Position numbers and translations under genes: made by a program. Of a stretch of 61,498 nucleotides of DNA, positions 16,410 to 24,469 are shown piece after piece. The stretch's first letter is position 1. Each line of letters begins with the position of its first letter. The notes below the pieces were generated by a model. That model did no database searches and had not been told where the DNA came from. It worked only from the letters and a program-made list of their open reading frames with translations. Source of the DNA: a bacterium (GTDB taxonomy: Bacteria > SM23-81 > DAOVCL01); assembly GCA_029932675.1 (NCBI GenBank), contig JAOZPP010000010.1, positions 1 through 61,498 on the forward strand, read 5' to 3'.

Positions 16410-17472
16410 GAAGATAAGAGAGCTAAAGAAGAGAGCAGAGGAGTTAGAAGGGCTCCTCTCCGACCCTCAGACCCTGAAGGATCAGGTCCGCTATCGTAAG
16501 TTGGCCAAGGAACATGGGGAGCTGGAAAAGGTCCTGAAGGTGGGGGAAGAATATGAGGAGGTGCTCAAGCTCATCAAGGATGATCAGGCCGTCTTGCAGA
16601 CCTCCACCGATGAGGAGCTCGTCCAACTCGCCAAGCAGGAACTCGCTGAGCTGACCCCGCAGGCCGAGGCCTTAGAGGAGAGGCTAAAGGAGCTCTTGAC
16701 CCCTACTGACCCATTGGACAGCAGGGATATAATAATGGAGATAAGGGCAGGGGTGGGTGGTGAAGAGGCCGGGCTCTTTGCTGCCGACCTCTACAAGATG
16801 TATTTCAAGTATGCGGAGAGGATGGGTTGGAGGGTTGAGCTAATGAATACAAGCCCTACGGAGATAGGCGGCTTTAAGGAGGTTATATTCTCCGTGGAAG
16901 GGGATGGGGTCTATGGGCAGTTGAAGTATGAGAGCGGAGTGCATCGGGTGCAGAGGGTTCCGGTCACCGAGTCCGGGGGGAGGGTGCACACCTCCGCGGC
17001 CTCTGTAGTTGTCCTCCCGGAGGCGGAGGAAGTGGAGGTCGAGATTAAGCCGGAGGAGTTGAGGATCGATGTCTTCCGTTCCTCCGGGCCAGGTGGTCAG
17101 AGCGTAAACACCACCGACTCGGCGGTGAGGGTAACCCATCTGCCCAGTGGGCTTGTCGTTACCTGTCAGGATGAGAAGTCCCAGCACAAGAACAAGGCCA
17201 AGGCTTTGCGAGTCCTGCGGGCACGGCTCTTAGATATGAAGCAGAGGGAGCAGCAAGAGGACATCTCCCAGAGGAGGAAGCTGCAGGTGGGGACAGGCGA
17301 CCGCTCAGCCAAGATAAGGACTTACAACTTTCCCCAGGGGAGGGTGACCGATCACCGCATAGGGGTGAGCTGGTATAAGTTGGAGGAGATCCTCACCGGC
17401 GATCTAAAGGAGGTCATTGAAACCCTGCGGGCCACCGACCTAAAGGAGAGGTTGGAATATGGGGGAAAATAA
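16402..17472 (+). CDS. prfA: Peptide chain release factor 1
   Basis: About 356 residues. The GGQ motif that triggers peptide release is in 'RSSGPGGQSVNTTDSAVRVT'. The codon-reading tripeptide region is 'VPVTESGGRVHTSA' (PVT, type 1, reading UAA and UAG). An N-terminal coiled region covers the first ~100 residues. The GGQ glutamine is normally methylated by PrmC, which is not in this window. I start at ATG 16402, overlapping the yqhQ-like stop; a TTG at 16396 would add two residues. The C-terminal 'QVGTGDRSAKIRTYNFPQGR' is also typical. Confidence 0.96.
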   Translation: MIEKIRELKKRAEELEGLLSDPQTLKDQVRYRKLAKEHGELEKVLKVGEEYEEVLKLIKDDQAVLQTSTDEELVQLAKQELAELTPQAEALEERLKELLTPTDPLDSRDIIMEIRAGVGGEEAGLFAADLYKMYFKYAERMGWRVELMNTSPTEIGGFKEVIFSVEGDGVYGQLKYESGVHRVQRVPVTESGGRVHTSAASVVVLPEAEEVEVEIKPEELRIDVFRSSGPGGQSVNTTDSAVRVTHLPSGLVVTCQDEKSQHKNKAKALRVLRARLLDMKQREQQEDISQRRKLQVGTGDRSAKIRTYNFPQGRVTDHRIGVSWYKLEEILTGDLKEVIETLRATDLKERLEYGGK

Positions 17473-17974
17473 ACAGACCTCCCCCGCGCCGATGAGCCTC
17501 CAGGCGAGGTGGGGGATTGGGTTCTACCTCTTAGTCCTTATGGCCGCCCTCCTCTACCTCCTGGTCACTACCTGGCCAGAAAAGGCCGGGGTTAGCGCCC
17601 TTATCCTCCTGGGACATCCCCTGGGCAAGGAGGGGAGAATCTTGTTGTTAGTGGCCCTGACCGGGGCCCTGGGGTCTTGTATCCATGGGGCTACATCCTT
17701 TATCTACTTTTGTGGCAAGGGGAGGCTCCACCGCTCTTGGGGGTGGTGGTATATATTTCGCCCCTTCATCGGGGCCAGCCTGGCAACCATCGTCTATGCT
17801 GCCCTTCGGGGCTCGATCCTCACCGCGCGGATATCCCCTGAGGAGATGAATATCTTTGGCATTGTAGCCATTGCCGGGTTGAGCGGGATGTTCTCCAAGC
17901 AGGCGGTGGAAAAGCTCCGTCAGATCTTCGATGTCCTCCTCACCAAGCTCTCCGAGGAGGAGGAAGGCGGTTGA
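17459..17974 (+). CDS. Small integral membrane protein of unknown function
   Basis: 171 residues with about four membrane spans: 'GIGFYLLVLMAALLYLLV' (20-37), 'ILLLVALTGALGSCIHGAT' (61-79), 'FIGASLATIVYAAL' (about 101-114) and 'FGIVAIAGLSGMFSKQAVE' (about 132-150). A charged tail predicted to be cytoplasmic ends in EEEEGG. ATG 17459 overlaps the prfA stop by 14 bp, so it is translated with prfA. No catalytic motif is seen. Similar small membrane proteins have been described in many phyla without a role. Confidence 0.6.
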   Translation: MGENKQTSPAPMSLQARWGIGFYLLVLMAALLYLLVTTWPEKAGVSALILLGHPLGKEGRILLLVALTGALGSCIHGATSFIYFCGKGRLHRSWGWWYIFRPFIGASLATIVYAALRGSILTARISPEEMNIFGIVAIAGLSGMFSKQAVEKLRQIFDVLLTKLSEEEEGG

Positions 17975-18100
17975 AGGGACTTTTAGGCCCTAATCCTAAT
18001 TCAGTTTCATAAGCCAACACCTCAAACCCGGATTATTCATAGATCTCCAATGGCTTTGTGCCCCAATTTTGTTTTGGATTGCTGGAAGCAGCTAAATTCT

Positions 18101-18118
18101 ACCGCACTTTAGTGCGGT
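18101..18118. repeat. ACCGCACT hairpin repeat (family B), copy 1
   Basis: ACCGCACTTTAGTGCGGT: an 8-bp perfect stem with a TT loop. The surrounding ~65 bp ('CCAATGGCTTTG', 'GCAGC.AA.TT.TA') match the reverse complement of the copy at 44117-44175. It lies in the gap between the prfA operon and the sigma54 activator gene. Confidence 0.75.
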
Positions 18119-18285
18119 TCAAGAAAATCAGGTAGAAGTGGAGAGGCCGTATTTATGCTCTATCTATTGGTGGCGTTTTGTCCATTCGCTCTGCCCCTGC
18201 AGGTCTCTTTCGCTCTACATTCGAAGCTTCGCTAACCCGGGAAGATCGCTGGTATGAATCGTTCTGGTTAAAATCACTTCCCTCA

Positions 18286-19866
18286 ATGTATCCTTCAAAC
18301 CTTTACGATAGACTGGAAGTCAACTCCCCCTTGCGGGTTCACCTCTTCGACAGGCTCCCCAGAGGCCAGGAGTATGAGAGTCGCCTCTTGGGGATTGGTC
18401 CAGAGGGGATCCGCATTGCCCTCCCTATGGTGGAGGGGAGGCCAATCCCCATACCGGTAGGCAGCCTCCTGACGATCAGTTTTGCCCAGGAGGAGGGGCT
18501 TTATCTCTTCGATTCAGAGGTTATCGGCTACCAGAAGGAGCCAACCCCTTTCCTCCTCCTCTCCAACCGGAGGTTGTTGATCAAGCGGATCCAGCGCCGG
18601 GACCATTTTCGCTTACGGACAAACCTCTTGGTCAAGGTTAAATCGGAGGGGGGGCTTAGGGTGGAAGAGGTCAAATGGACCAAGGACATAAGTGGAGAGG
18701 GGGCATTCCTCCTCGATTTCTCCCCTGAGGAGGTTAAGGTAGGGGATAAGCTTCGGCTCAAGATATTCCTCTCCCCGGACCGCCCCCCTCTAACGGTGAC
18801 CGGGGAGGTGGCTAGGTTGGCCCAGTTGGGAGGAGGTCGTTGGGGGGCAGGGGTGCGGTTTCTCTCCTTGCAGGGGGAGGATCAGGACACCCTGATCAGA
18901 TCCCTCTACGAGATAGATCAAATCCAGAGGGGCCTCCATCCCAATGCCCTGATCGGGGAGAGCCCGAAGATGAGGGAGCTTTTTGCGCTCATCGATGATG
19001 CGGCAAAGAGCGAGAGCACGGTGATGATCCAAGGGGAGAGCGGAACCGGAAAGGAGCTTGTGGCCAGGGCAATCCACTATTCCAGTCCCCGGAGGAGCAA
19101 CCCCTTCATTCCGGTAAACTGCGGTTCCATCGTGGAGAGCCTCTTGGAGTCGGAGCTTTTTGGCCATAAGAAGGGGGCCTTCACCGGAGCGGTGGCCGAT
19201 CATCAGGGCATATTCAAGGCTGCAGAAGGGGGGACTGTGTTCCTCGACGAAGTAGTGGAGATAAAACCAGCCCTTCAGGTAAAGCTTCTCCGCTCCATCC
19301 AGGAGAGGGAGATAAGGCCGGTGGGAAGCAGCAAGAAGGAGAAGATCGATGTAAGGATTGTGGCGGCAACCAACAGAAACCTGGAAAGGGCTGTTTTGGA
19401 TGGCTCCTTAAGGGAGGACCTCTTCTATAGGCTCTATGTCATCCCCATCACCGTCCCTCCCCTGCGGGAGAGGAAAGAGGACATCCCCCTTTTAGTCGAT
19501 CACTTCATCAAGGTGCTGAGCCATCGAGCCAAGAGGCGGGTCTGCGGGATAACTTCTCCGGCCTTAGAGCTTCTTATGGCCTATAACTGGCCCGGGAATG
19601 TGCGGGAACTGGAGAATACCATTGAACGGGCGATGGCCTTAGGCAAGGGGGAGATGATCGATGTGGAGGACCTCCCCCCGCAGCTTAGCAAGCAGAAGGG
19701 AAGGGCCGTTTTCATCCCCCAACTCCCCACCCTCAAGGAGAGCGAGAGGGAACTGATCAGAAAGGCGTTGGAGTATGCAAAGGGGAACAAATCCCAGGCG
19801 GCAAGGATACTGGATATAGACAGAAAGACCCTCTACCGAAAGATAAAGGAATACGGACTGGGATAA
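18286..19866 (+). CDS. PilZ-domain sigma54-dependent transcriptional activator
   Basis: About 526 residues. The N-terminus resembles the YcgR-type PilZ pair: 'RIQRRDHFRLRTNLLV' supplies the RxxxR c-di-GMP motif and 'TKDISGEGAFLLDF' the (D/N)xSxxG partner. The AAA+ domain follows, with Walker A 'GESGTGKELVARAIHYSSPR', the sigma54-contact loop 'GAFTGA', Walker B 'GGTVFLDEVVEI' and the arginine-finger region 'DLFYRLYVIPITVPPLRER'. A Fis-type HTH ends it ('GNKSQAARILDIDRKTLYRK'). It would couple c-di-GMP level to transcription from sigma54 promoters; no receiver domain is present. I prefer ATG 18286. The longer frame from 18178 carries text similar to a noncoding repeat near 5970. No strong ribosome binding site supports either start. 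Confidence 0.88.
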   Translation: MYPSNLYDRLEVNSPLRVHLFDRLPRGQEYESRLLGIGPEGIRIALPMVEGRPIPIPVGSLLTISFAQEEGLYLFDSEVIGYQKEPTPFLLLSNRRLLIKRIQRRDHFRLRTNLLVKVKSEGGLRVEEVKWTKDISGEGAFLLDFSPEEVKVGDKLRLKIFLSPDRPPLTVTGEVARLAQLGGGRWGAGVRFLSLQGEDQDTLIRSLYEIDQIQRGLHPNALIGESPKMRELFALIDDAAKSESTVMIQGESGTGKELVARAIHYSSPRRSNPFIPVNCGSIVESLLESELFGHKKGAFTGAVADHQGIFKAAEGGTVFLDEVVEIKPALQVKLLRSIQEREIRPVGSSKKEKIDVRIVAATNRNLERAVLDGSLREDLFYRLYVIPITVPPLRERKEDIPLLVDHFIKVLSHRAKRRVCGITSPALELLMAYNWPGNVRELENTIERAMALGKGEMIDVEDLPPQLSKQKGRAVFIPQLPTLKESERELIRKALEYAKGNKSQAARILDIDRKTLYRKIKEYGLG

Positions 19867-20132
19867 TTCCGCTGCCCATCGATCGTGCCGGGAAAACCGT
19901 AGCTTCAGCCCTCTAATGGACCTTTCTCTCCTGCTATCAATCAAACTCGAATTATGCTGTAAGGGACCACAAGATTTCACCAGAGGTTGAAAAGATCCGC
20001 AGTTGCTGGTCTACGCATATCTCCTGTTCAGCCTTTTCGTCATTGACCTCCCTCAATTCCTCATCCTCAATTGTTTCTCCCCTTGGCTTTGACCCTCTGG
20101 GGGGTGAGGGCATTCAGCAGAAGGGCAGGTAG

Positions 20133-20321
20133 ATGTGGGAAGATTTGAAGATAGCCCAATATAGTTTTACCTGTAGGGCCAAGGAAAAGATAAGGCTTCC
20201 CCCCTATAAGGGCTCGGCCCTGCGCGGAGGCTTGATAAAAGAAAGCGACTATAGCCTGAACGTGATCCCTTATGTTTTTCCGGAGGAAGGGATTGAGTAC
20301 CTGGCAAAATTAGGACTTTGA
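20133..20321 (+). pseudogene. cas6 N-terminal fragment, copy 1
   Basis: The first 33 codons ('MWEDLKIAQYSFTCRAKEKI', 'RLPPYKGSALRGG') match the start of CRISPR Cas6 RAMP endonucleases, whose N-terminus reads 'LPPYKGSALRGGFGHAF'. After 'RGG' the text switches to 29 unrelated residues and a stop. A second, slightly longer copy is at 22791-22943. Cas6 normally has about 250-300 residues and cuts CRISPR precursor RNA. Here only the front survives, so no activity is expected. The 266-bp gap upstream of this relic shows nothing else. Confidence 0.6.
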
Positions 20322-20351
20322 GTCCTAATAATTAGGCTTTAAAATCCTAAG

Positions 20352-20945
20352 ATGAGGATAGGACCGGAAAACCTTAACAAGATCTTCTCCGCCCTTGACC
20401 GCCAACTTGGAGTTTATGGTGGGGCTCCTATAAATCTCGTGGTATGTGGGGGCACAGCCCTTGCTGCCCTGGGACTTGTTAGTCGAACCACAAAGGACGT
20501 GGACGTTTTGGCACAAGCAGAAGAAACAGAAGAGGGAATTAAGGTTCTTAAAATTGATGAATTTCCCCGGTGGCTAAAGGAAGCAGCAGAGACCGTAGGG
20601 AGGGATTTTGGGCTACCTGAGGATTGGCTAAACCTTGGACCCGCCTCGCAGTTGGAGTCAGGGCTTCCCAATGGGTTTGAAAAGCGACTTGTAAAGAAAA
20701 GATATGGGAAATATCTGACGGTTTACTTTATCGGCAGGACAGATCAGATATTTTTCAAACTTTATGCAGCAGTTGACCGCAATGATTATCACGTGCAGGA
20801 TCTTTTCACACTGAAGCCAGCGGAGAAAGAGATGGAAGCGGCGGCAAAGTGGGTTCTAACTCAAGATGTCTCAGAAGGGTTCTACTTAGCCCTTAAAGAC
20901 TTCTTAGAAAGGTATGGATATGGAGACATCGCTAAAGGAATTTAA
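20352..20945 (+). CDS. Nucleotidyltransferase (DUF6036-like)
   Basis: 197 residues. The fold is shown by 'INLVVCGGTALAALGLVSRT' followed by TKDVDVLAQA (the GG...DxD core), and a later 'LTVYFIGRTDQIFFKLYAAV' with an acidic 'DRNDYHVQDL'. Such enzymes are close to AbiEii-type toxins. Its C-terminus overlaps the next gene by 32 bp, and the two form a tight pair. A small hairpin (AGGACTTTGAGTCCT) lies just ahead of it. This is a second nucleotidyltransferase pair, distinct from the one at 4279-4915 and the one at 28643. Confidence 0.7.
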   Translation: MRIGPENLNKIFSALDRQLGVYGGAPINLVVCGGTALAALGLVSRTTKDVDVLAQAEETEEGIKVLKIDEFPRWLKEAAETVGRDFGLPEDWLNLGPASQLESGLPNGFEKRLVKKRYGKYLTVYFIGRTDQIFFKLYAAVDRNDYHVQDLFTLKPAEKEMEAAAKWVLTQDVSEGFYLALKDFLERYGYGDIAKGI

Positions 20946-21939
20946 GGAAAGATTTTCTGAAGGGCTCTTCGAAATTCACTGGAAGCAATGGTCTGCCTTG
21001 GGTGTAGCCTCTCATGTTGAGCCGGAGATGAACTGGTTTATAGACCTTGAGGCATTGGTATTATCCACTCTCGTCCTGGGCTTAAAAGACGCCCGCCTTT
21101 TAAATGCCTCTATTGAGTGGTTAATCAAAAATGGCGAGTGGCTAAATCGCCTACGTCTTAAAAGGATCGCAAAGCTCTTTATGAGACCTCCAGCGAAATC
21201 AAGCTCGCAGTTTGGTCCCTTGCTCGATTCTGTGGCTTTCAAGCTGTTGGACAAAACCCTTCGGGAAAAATACGACCAAGAAGCACTGAGTGTGGGGGGA
21301 TTACGTAGTCAAGAAGCGGAGACATCGGACTATGAGGTTTTATTTAACAAGTTTCAGATTAGAGGCATTGTCACCCAACCAGTACTTCAAAGTCCTTCAC
21401 TGTTGCAGCTTAGACTTCGGTGGGTATTTGGCGTGGGCGCAAGAGTTGAAGTCATCACCTACCTTCTAAGTCACAAAAATGGCAACTCCAACGCCATGGC
21501 AAAAGAGGTCTTTTATGATCAAAAGAGCATATACCGAATTCTTGAAAAATGGCATAAGGCGGGGCTGCTGACAAAAGTCAAGGGACCAAAGATCGGAGCC
21601 TTTACCCTGGAAAGAAAAGAGGAGTGGCTCAATACCCTTGGCTTAAAAGGGATGCCGATTTATTTGAATTGGGTCAGTGTATTCCATCTGCTTAACCAGG
21701 TATTAAGAGCATTATCTCTTCGGCCATGGTCTGAGGATGAATATATGCTTTCGTCCTTTTTCAAGGATATCTTAGAAGAGGCGCAAGGTTTGGGGAGGTC
21801 TCTGGGGATCTCCTTCCCTGAACCCCACCAATACCCAGGCGCGGATTACTTTTCACCCTTTACATTAAAGGTCTTGGAGATAATCGAATACTTAAAGAAA
21901 GGGCAGGAAGGCCTTTCTCAATCCAACCCACCAAAGTAG
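20914..21939 (+). CDS. Winged-helix protein, partner of nucleotidyltransferase
   Basis: 341 mostly helical residues. A winged-helix segment is visible at about residues 185-245: 'GARVEVITYLLSHKNGNSNA', then 'FYDQKSIYRILEKWHKAGLL' and 'KGPKIGAFTLERKEEW'. The rest resembles no enzyme I know. ATG 20914 lies within the end of the nucleotidyltransferase gene, so the two are cotranslated. By position it may be an antitoxin or DNA-binding autoregulator of the pair. This is a context guess. Confidence 0.55.
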   Translation: MDMETSLKEFKERFSEGLFEIHWKQWSALGVASHVEPEMNWFIDLEALVLSTLVLGLKDARLLNASIEWLIKNGEWLNRLRLKRIAKLFMRPPAKSSSQFGPLLDSVAFKLLDKTLREKYDQEALSVGGLRSQEAETSDYEVLFNKFQIRGIVTQPVLQSPSLLQLRLRWVFGVGARVEVITYLLSHKNGNSNAMAKEVFYDQKSIYRILEKWHKAGLLTKVKGPKIGAFTLERKEEWLNTLGLKGMPIYLNWVSVFHLLNQVLRALSLRPWSEDEYMLSSFFKDILEEAQGLGRSLGISFPEPHQYPGADYFSPFTLKVLEIIEYLKKGQEGLSQSNPPK

Positions 21940-22120
21940 TCAAAAGAGAAATTGTGGTTAAGAAGATGATGTGCAGGAATGGAAGGGGCTTTTGAGGACT
22001 GATGACGAGGTGAAGGGACTTGAAGGCAAGATCGAGGATTATCCAAAGGGGCTTGCCTATGAGTATGGATACTGAGATTAAAAAATCATTGGGAACCCCC
22101 AGGCCATTGTTCCTGTAGAA

Positions 22121-22381
22121 TTGATTGAGAAGAAGATCCATTTAATCCGTGGACATAAGGTCATGCTTGATAGCGATCTCGCAGAACTTTATGGGGTTGA
22201 GACGAGGGTATTATTACAGAGCGTAAAACGTAATATAACCCGTTTCCCGCTAATCCAAAAGGGGATTCCGCCAAGGCATATCCTTTACCTTCCCCTGGAC
22301 TTCTTCACCTCAAGGAGGGAACTTCGCAACGCCGTGACCTACTTCCTTGACCTCACTGGGGAGAGGCCGATCAGGGGATAA
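22121..22381 (+). pseudogene. ORF6N-domain start fused to an AAA_14 ATPase piece
   Basis: The first ~43 residues ('[20 protein letters not shown]' followed by '[19 protein letters not shown]') are the front of an ORF6N DNA-binding domain, a module of phage-like accessory genes. Directly after 'RFP' the text becomes '[20 protein letters not shown]' plus '[14 protein letters not shown]', the early part of an AAA_14/DUF4143 ATPase, and then stops. The join suggests a recombination or deletion that spliced two unrelated genes. The start is TTG 22121. Confidence 0.65.
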
Positions 22382-22398
22382 CTCAACGGGCAATTGTT

Positions 22399-22725
22399 AT
22401 GTGTAGCGGTTCCAGTGCGTTCAAAATCAAGGGGAAGGGAGAACTTCTGCCTGGCAGGGGACTGGAGGGCAACGAGTGTCATTTTAAACCGCTAACCTTC
22501 CGGGAGTTTCTCTTGCAGACGGCGGAATACATCGGAAAATTTGCCCCCTCTGAGGGGTTCCCCCAAAGGCTCAGCAGCCTGAGGTCAGTCCTCCCCAAAT
22601 GCCATATAGACCTCGAGGCAAAACTGGAGGTATAGCCGAGATTATACCCTACAAGAAAGAAGTCCAATATCTCTTCAGAATTTATCTCATTTGTCCACAG
22701 GTTCCAAATCTGGGGAGGTTGAGGT
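22399..22725 (+). pseudogene. AAA_14/DUF4143 ATPase remnant
   Basis: After the stop at 22381 a new frame continues the same ATPase: 'CSGSSAFKIKGKGELLPGRG' plus 'LEGNECHFKPLTFREFLLQT' (the sensor and arginine-rich region usually written TGSSA..K...ELLPGR). A further frameshift leads to 'EIIPYKKEVQYLFRIYL' near 22640-22690. Walker A and B are missing. Together with 22121-22381 it is the wreck of one ATPase of about 400-450 residues. Confidence 0.6.
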
Positions 22726-22790
22726 GACAACGAGATCTGCTTCAGCTTTTCTGAAAGTGTATAGTATCTTCCAGAGGGTAGGCTGGCAAG

Positions 22791-22943
22791 ATGTGGGAAG
22801 ATTTGAAGATAGCCCAATATAGCTTTACCTGTAGGGCCAAGGAAAAGATAAGGCTTCCCCCCTATAAGGGTTCAGCCCTGCGCGGAGGCTTTGGCCACGC
22901 CTTTCGCCAAGTGGCCTGCGTGGTGAAGGGGGGGAGTGGGTGA
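22791..22943 (+). pseudogene. cas6 N-terminal fragment, copy 2
   Basis: 50 codons starting 'MWEDLKIAQYSFTCRAKEKI', then 'RLPPYKGSALRGGFGHAFRQ' and 'VACVVKGGSG', then TGA. The first ~100 bp differ from copy 1 (20133) at only a few positions. This copy retains the next conserved Cas6 piece, 'GFGHAF'. The remaining ~200 residues of a Cas6 are gone. The direct repeat brackets 20232-22790 and lies immediately upstream of the BREX-like operon promoter. Confidence 0.65.
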
Positions 22944-22977
22944 AATTTTTATGTTGAAACCAGCTGTTCAAAATTCC

Positions 22978-23006
22978 TTGCTTCAGGATGAGTGAAAACG
23001 TATAAT
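22978..23006 (+). promoter_or_regulatory. Promoter candidate for the BREX-like operon
   Basis: TTGCTT (22978-22983), 17-bp spacer, perfect TATAAT (23001-23006). It starts 34 bp after the cas6 relic and about 240 bp ahead of the brxA-like gene. Transcription would give a leader of roughly 230 nt that includes the small frame at 23051-23212. Confidence 0.5.
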
Positions 23007-23050
23007 TAAAGATAGGAAGCGCCTAAGGAGACCTTGATACAAATTGTAAG

Positions 23051-23212
23051 ATGGTTCGGTGGTTGTCGAAAAGAAATGAAACGATGAAGGGTGTGTTTTA
23101 TAGATTCATATTAAAAGCTACAGGACTATCCAGTATTTGGGACAAAAAATATTTGGTCGATTTACTATTTTTACCAAGTCGTCTTCGACAGAAATACGAT
23201 TTAGGCTACTAA
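23051..23212 (+). CDS. Possible small protein in the BREX-like leader
   Basis: 53 codons: 'MVRWLSKRNETMKGVFYRFI' continuing to 'LFLPSRLRQKYDLGY', stop TAA. It is basic, with a short hydrophobic stretch. The ribosome binding site is weak (GTAAG before ATG 23051), and ATG 23084 is an alternative. It lies between the promoter candidate and brxA-like, so it would be the first frame on the transcript. It could be a real small protein, a leader peptide or chance. I recognise no family. Confidence 0.3.
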   Translation: MVRWLSKRNETMKGVFYRFILKATGLSSIWDKKYLVDLLFLPSRLRQKYDLGY

Positions 23213-23246
23213 CTTAAAAAAAGCAAGTGTTTAAGGGTAAGAAATT

Positions 23247-23987
23247 ATGGGAACTGATGAGCCATTGATCTTCCAGCGGCTTTTATGGCAGGAAAGCATC
23301 CAAGCGATAAAAGACAGCATAAGATTCAATAATTTTCAAAGCTTCCGCGCTTATTTGAGAGAAAGTCTCCCCCAAAATTCCAGCTATGTGCGTGTAAGGT
23401 ATACTAGATCTGTAATCCGCTGGTTTTTCCCTAATTATTCATTGGATGTTCTTCCAGCCAAGGTGTGGCGCAGTTATCACGATGACTCCCTACTGCAAGA
23501 TATTATGCGCTATTGTTATCTCGCTCAGGAACCGGTAGTAGCAGAATTCGTTACTGAGCATCTTCTTCCCCTTGCACCAGGTACTCTTGTGGATTCAGGT
23601 TACTTTAAGAATTTCTTGAGGGATAAATACGGGGTAGTCAAAAAGGATCCATTAAGATGTCTTAGGACTGCGGTTCGTGATTTAGGGTTTATCCACCGCA
23701 ATAAGAAAGATGCAATTGTCCAGAATATCCGCCTACCCAAAACAGCTCTGCTAATTCTTACACATCATATTTTCACTTCCTCTCCTCAAACGGTGAGCCT
23801 AAAAGAGATCATTTCGCATCGATTCTGGAAGTTCTTGGGTATCAAAGAGCCAGAGGAGGTTTGCAAAATTTTGAAGGAGGCAAATGCAAAGGGAGCAATT
23901 ACTAAATATATAATCGCCGATCAACTGGAACAGATAACCACTAAATATAGTTTAGATGAGCTTTTGCGAAGGAGAATTAGGCTGTGA
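23247..23987 (+). CDS. BrxA-like protein (DUF1819)
   Basis: 246 residues, a fit for BrxA (about 200-250). The pattern resembles BrxA of BREX defence: 'RVRYTRSVIRWFFPNY' early, 'VWRSYHDDSLLQDIMRYCYL' and 'QEPVVAEFVTEHLLPL' in the middle, and 'LGFIHRNKKDAIVQNI' with 'LPKTALLILTHHIFTSS' later. BrxA is a small DNA-binding protein needed for defence in some BREX systems. Its gene normally opens the operon, as here. GTGA overlaps the next start. The similarity is pattern-level; the position makes it more likely. Confidence 0.65.
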   Translation: MGTDEPLIFQRLLWQESIQAIKDSIRFNNFQSFRAYLRESLPQNSSYVRVRYTRSVIRWFFPNYSLDVLPAKVWRSYHDDSLLQDIMRYCYLAQEPVVAEFVTEHLLPLAPGTLVDSGYFKNFLRDKYGVVKKDPLRCLRTAVRDLGFIHRNKKDAIVQNIRLPKTALLILTHHIFTSSPQTVSLKEIISHRFWKFLGIKEPEEVCKILKEANAKGAITKYIIADQLEQITTKYSLDELLRRRIRL

Positions 23988-24469
23988 CAAGTGCAGATTT
24001 TATGAACATAGTCGCACGGTTTCAGGAACGTCCTGTTCCGGGCCGTAAGGTTTATGTTTGGCATGGTTCTCAGGTAAGATTATGGCAATGTCTGCCAGCA
24101 AATATCGTCCAAGAGATGGATCTCGTGAAAATAATTCCTGAAGATATAGGATTAGATGCGGATGAGATTCGAAGAAAAATGAGGAAGGCGATAGCTACCG
24201 AATTAGAAAAGTGCATCTCAGGGTTGAAAGGTCAGCAGATTTTAGTAGTTTCCAATGCCTATCTTTTAGCTCGTTACAGAATCCCATTAAGTGTTTTTTA
24301 TGCGGCCTACCTTAGCGATAGAACAATGCTTGTATTCCTGGTTCCGAAACAAAAAGTAGTAACAGAACTTCCTAAATACGCTGTCTTCATCCAAGATGCT
24401 ACATTGAAATACATTCAGGAATTACTCCCTAATGAACATCGAGATAACATCATCAAGGAGGCAGAATAA
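23984..24469 (+). CDS. Small protein in the brxB position
   Basis: 161 residues, starting GTG 23984 inside the stop of the previous gene and ending TAATG over the next start. BrxB (DUF1788) is the usual gene between brxA and brxC. The core here ('QQILVVSNAYLLARYRIPLS', 'VFYAAYLSDRTMLVFLVP') has the hydrophobic beta-strand layout seen in that family but is not a clear match. No P-loop is present, so it is not BrxF. I call it BrxB-like by position only. Confidence 0.45.
   Translation: MTSADFMNIVARFQERPVPGRKVYVWHGSQVRLWQCLPANIVQEMDLVKIIPEDIGLDADEIRRKMRKAIATELEKCISGLKGQQILVVSNAYLLARYRIPLSVFYAAYLSDRTMLVFLVPKQKVVTELPKYAVFIQDATLKYIQELLPNEHRDNIIKEAE

Noticed and set aside
23984-24469. BrxF assignment for the small second gene
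   Set aside because: BrxF has a P-loop; none is present here.
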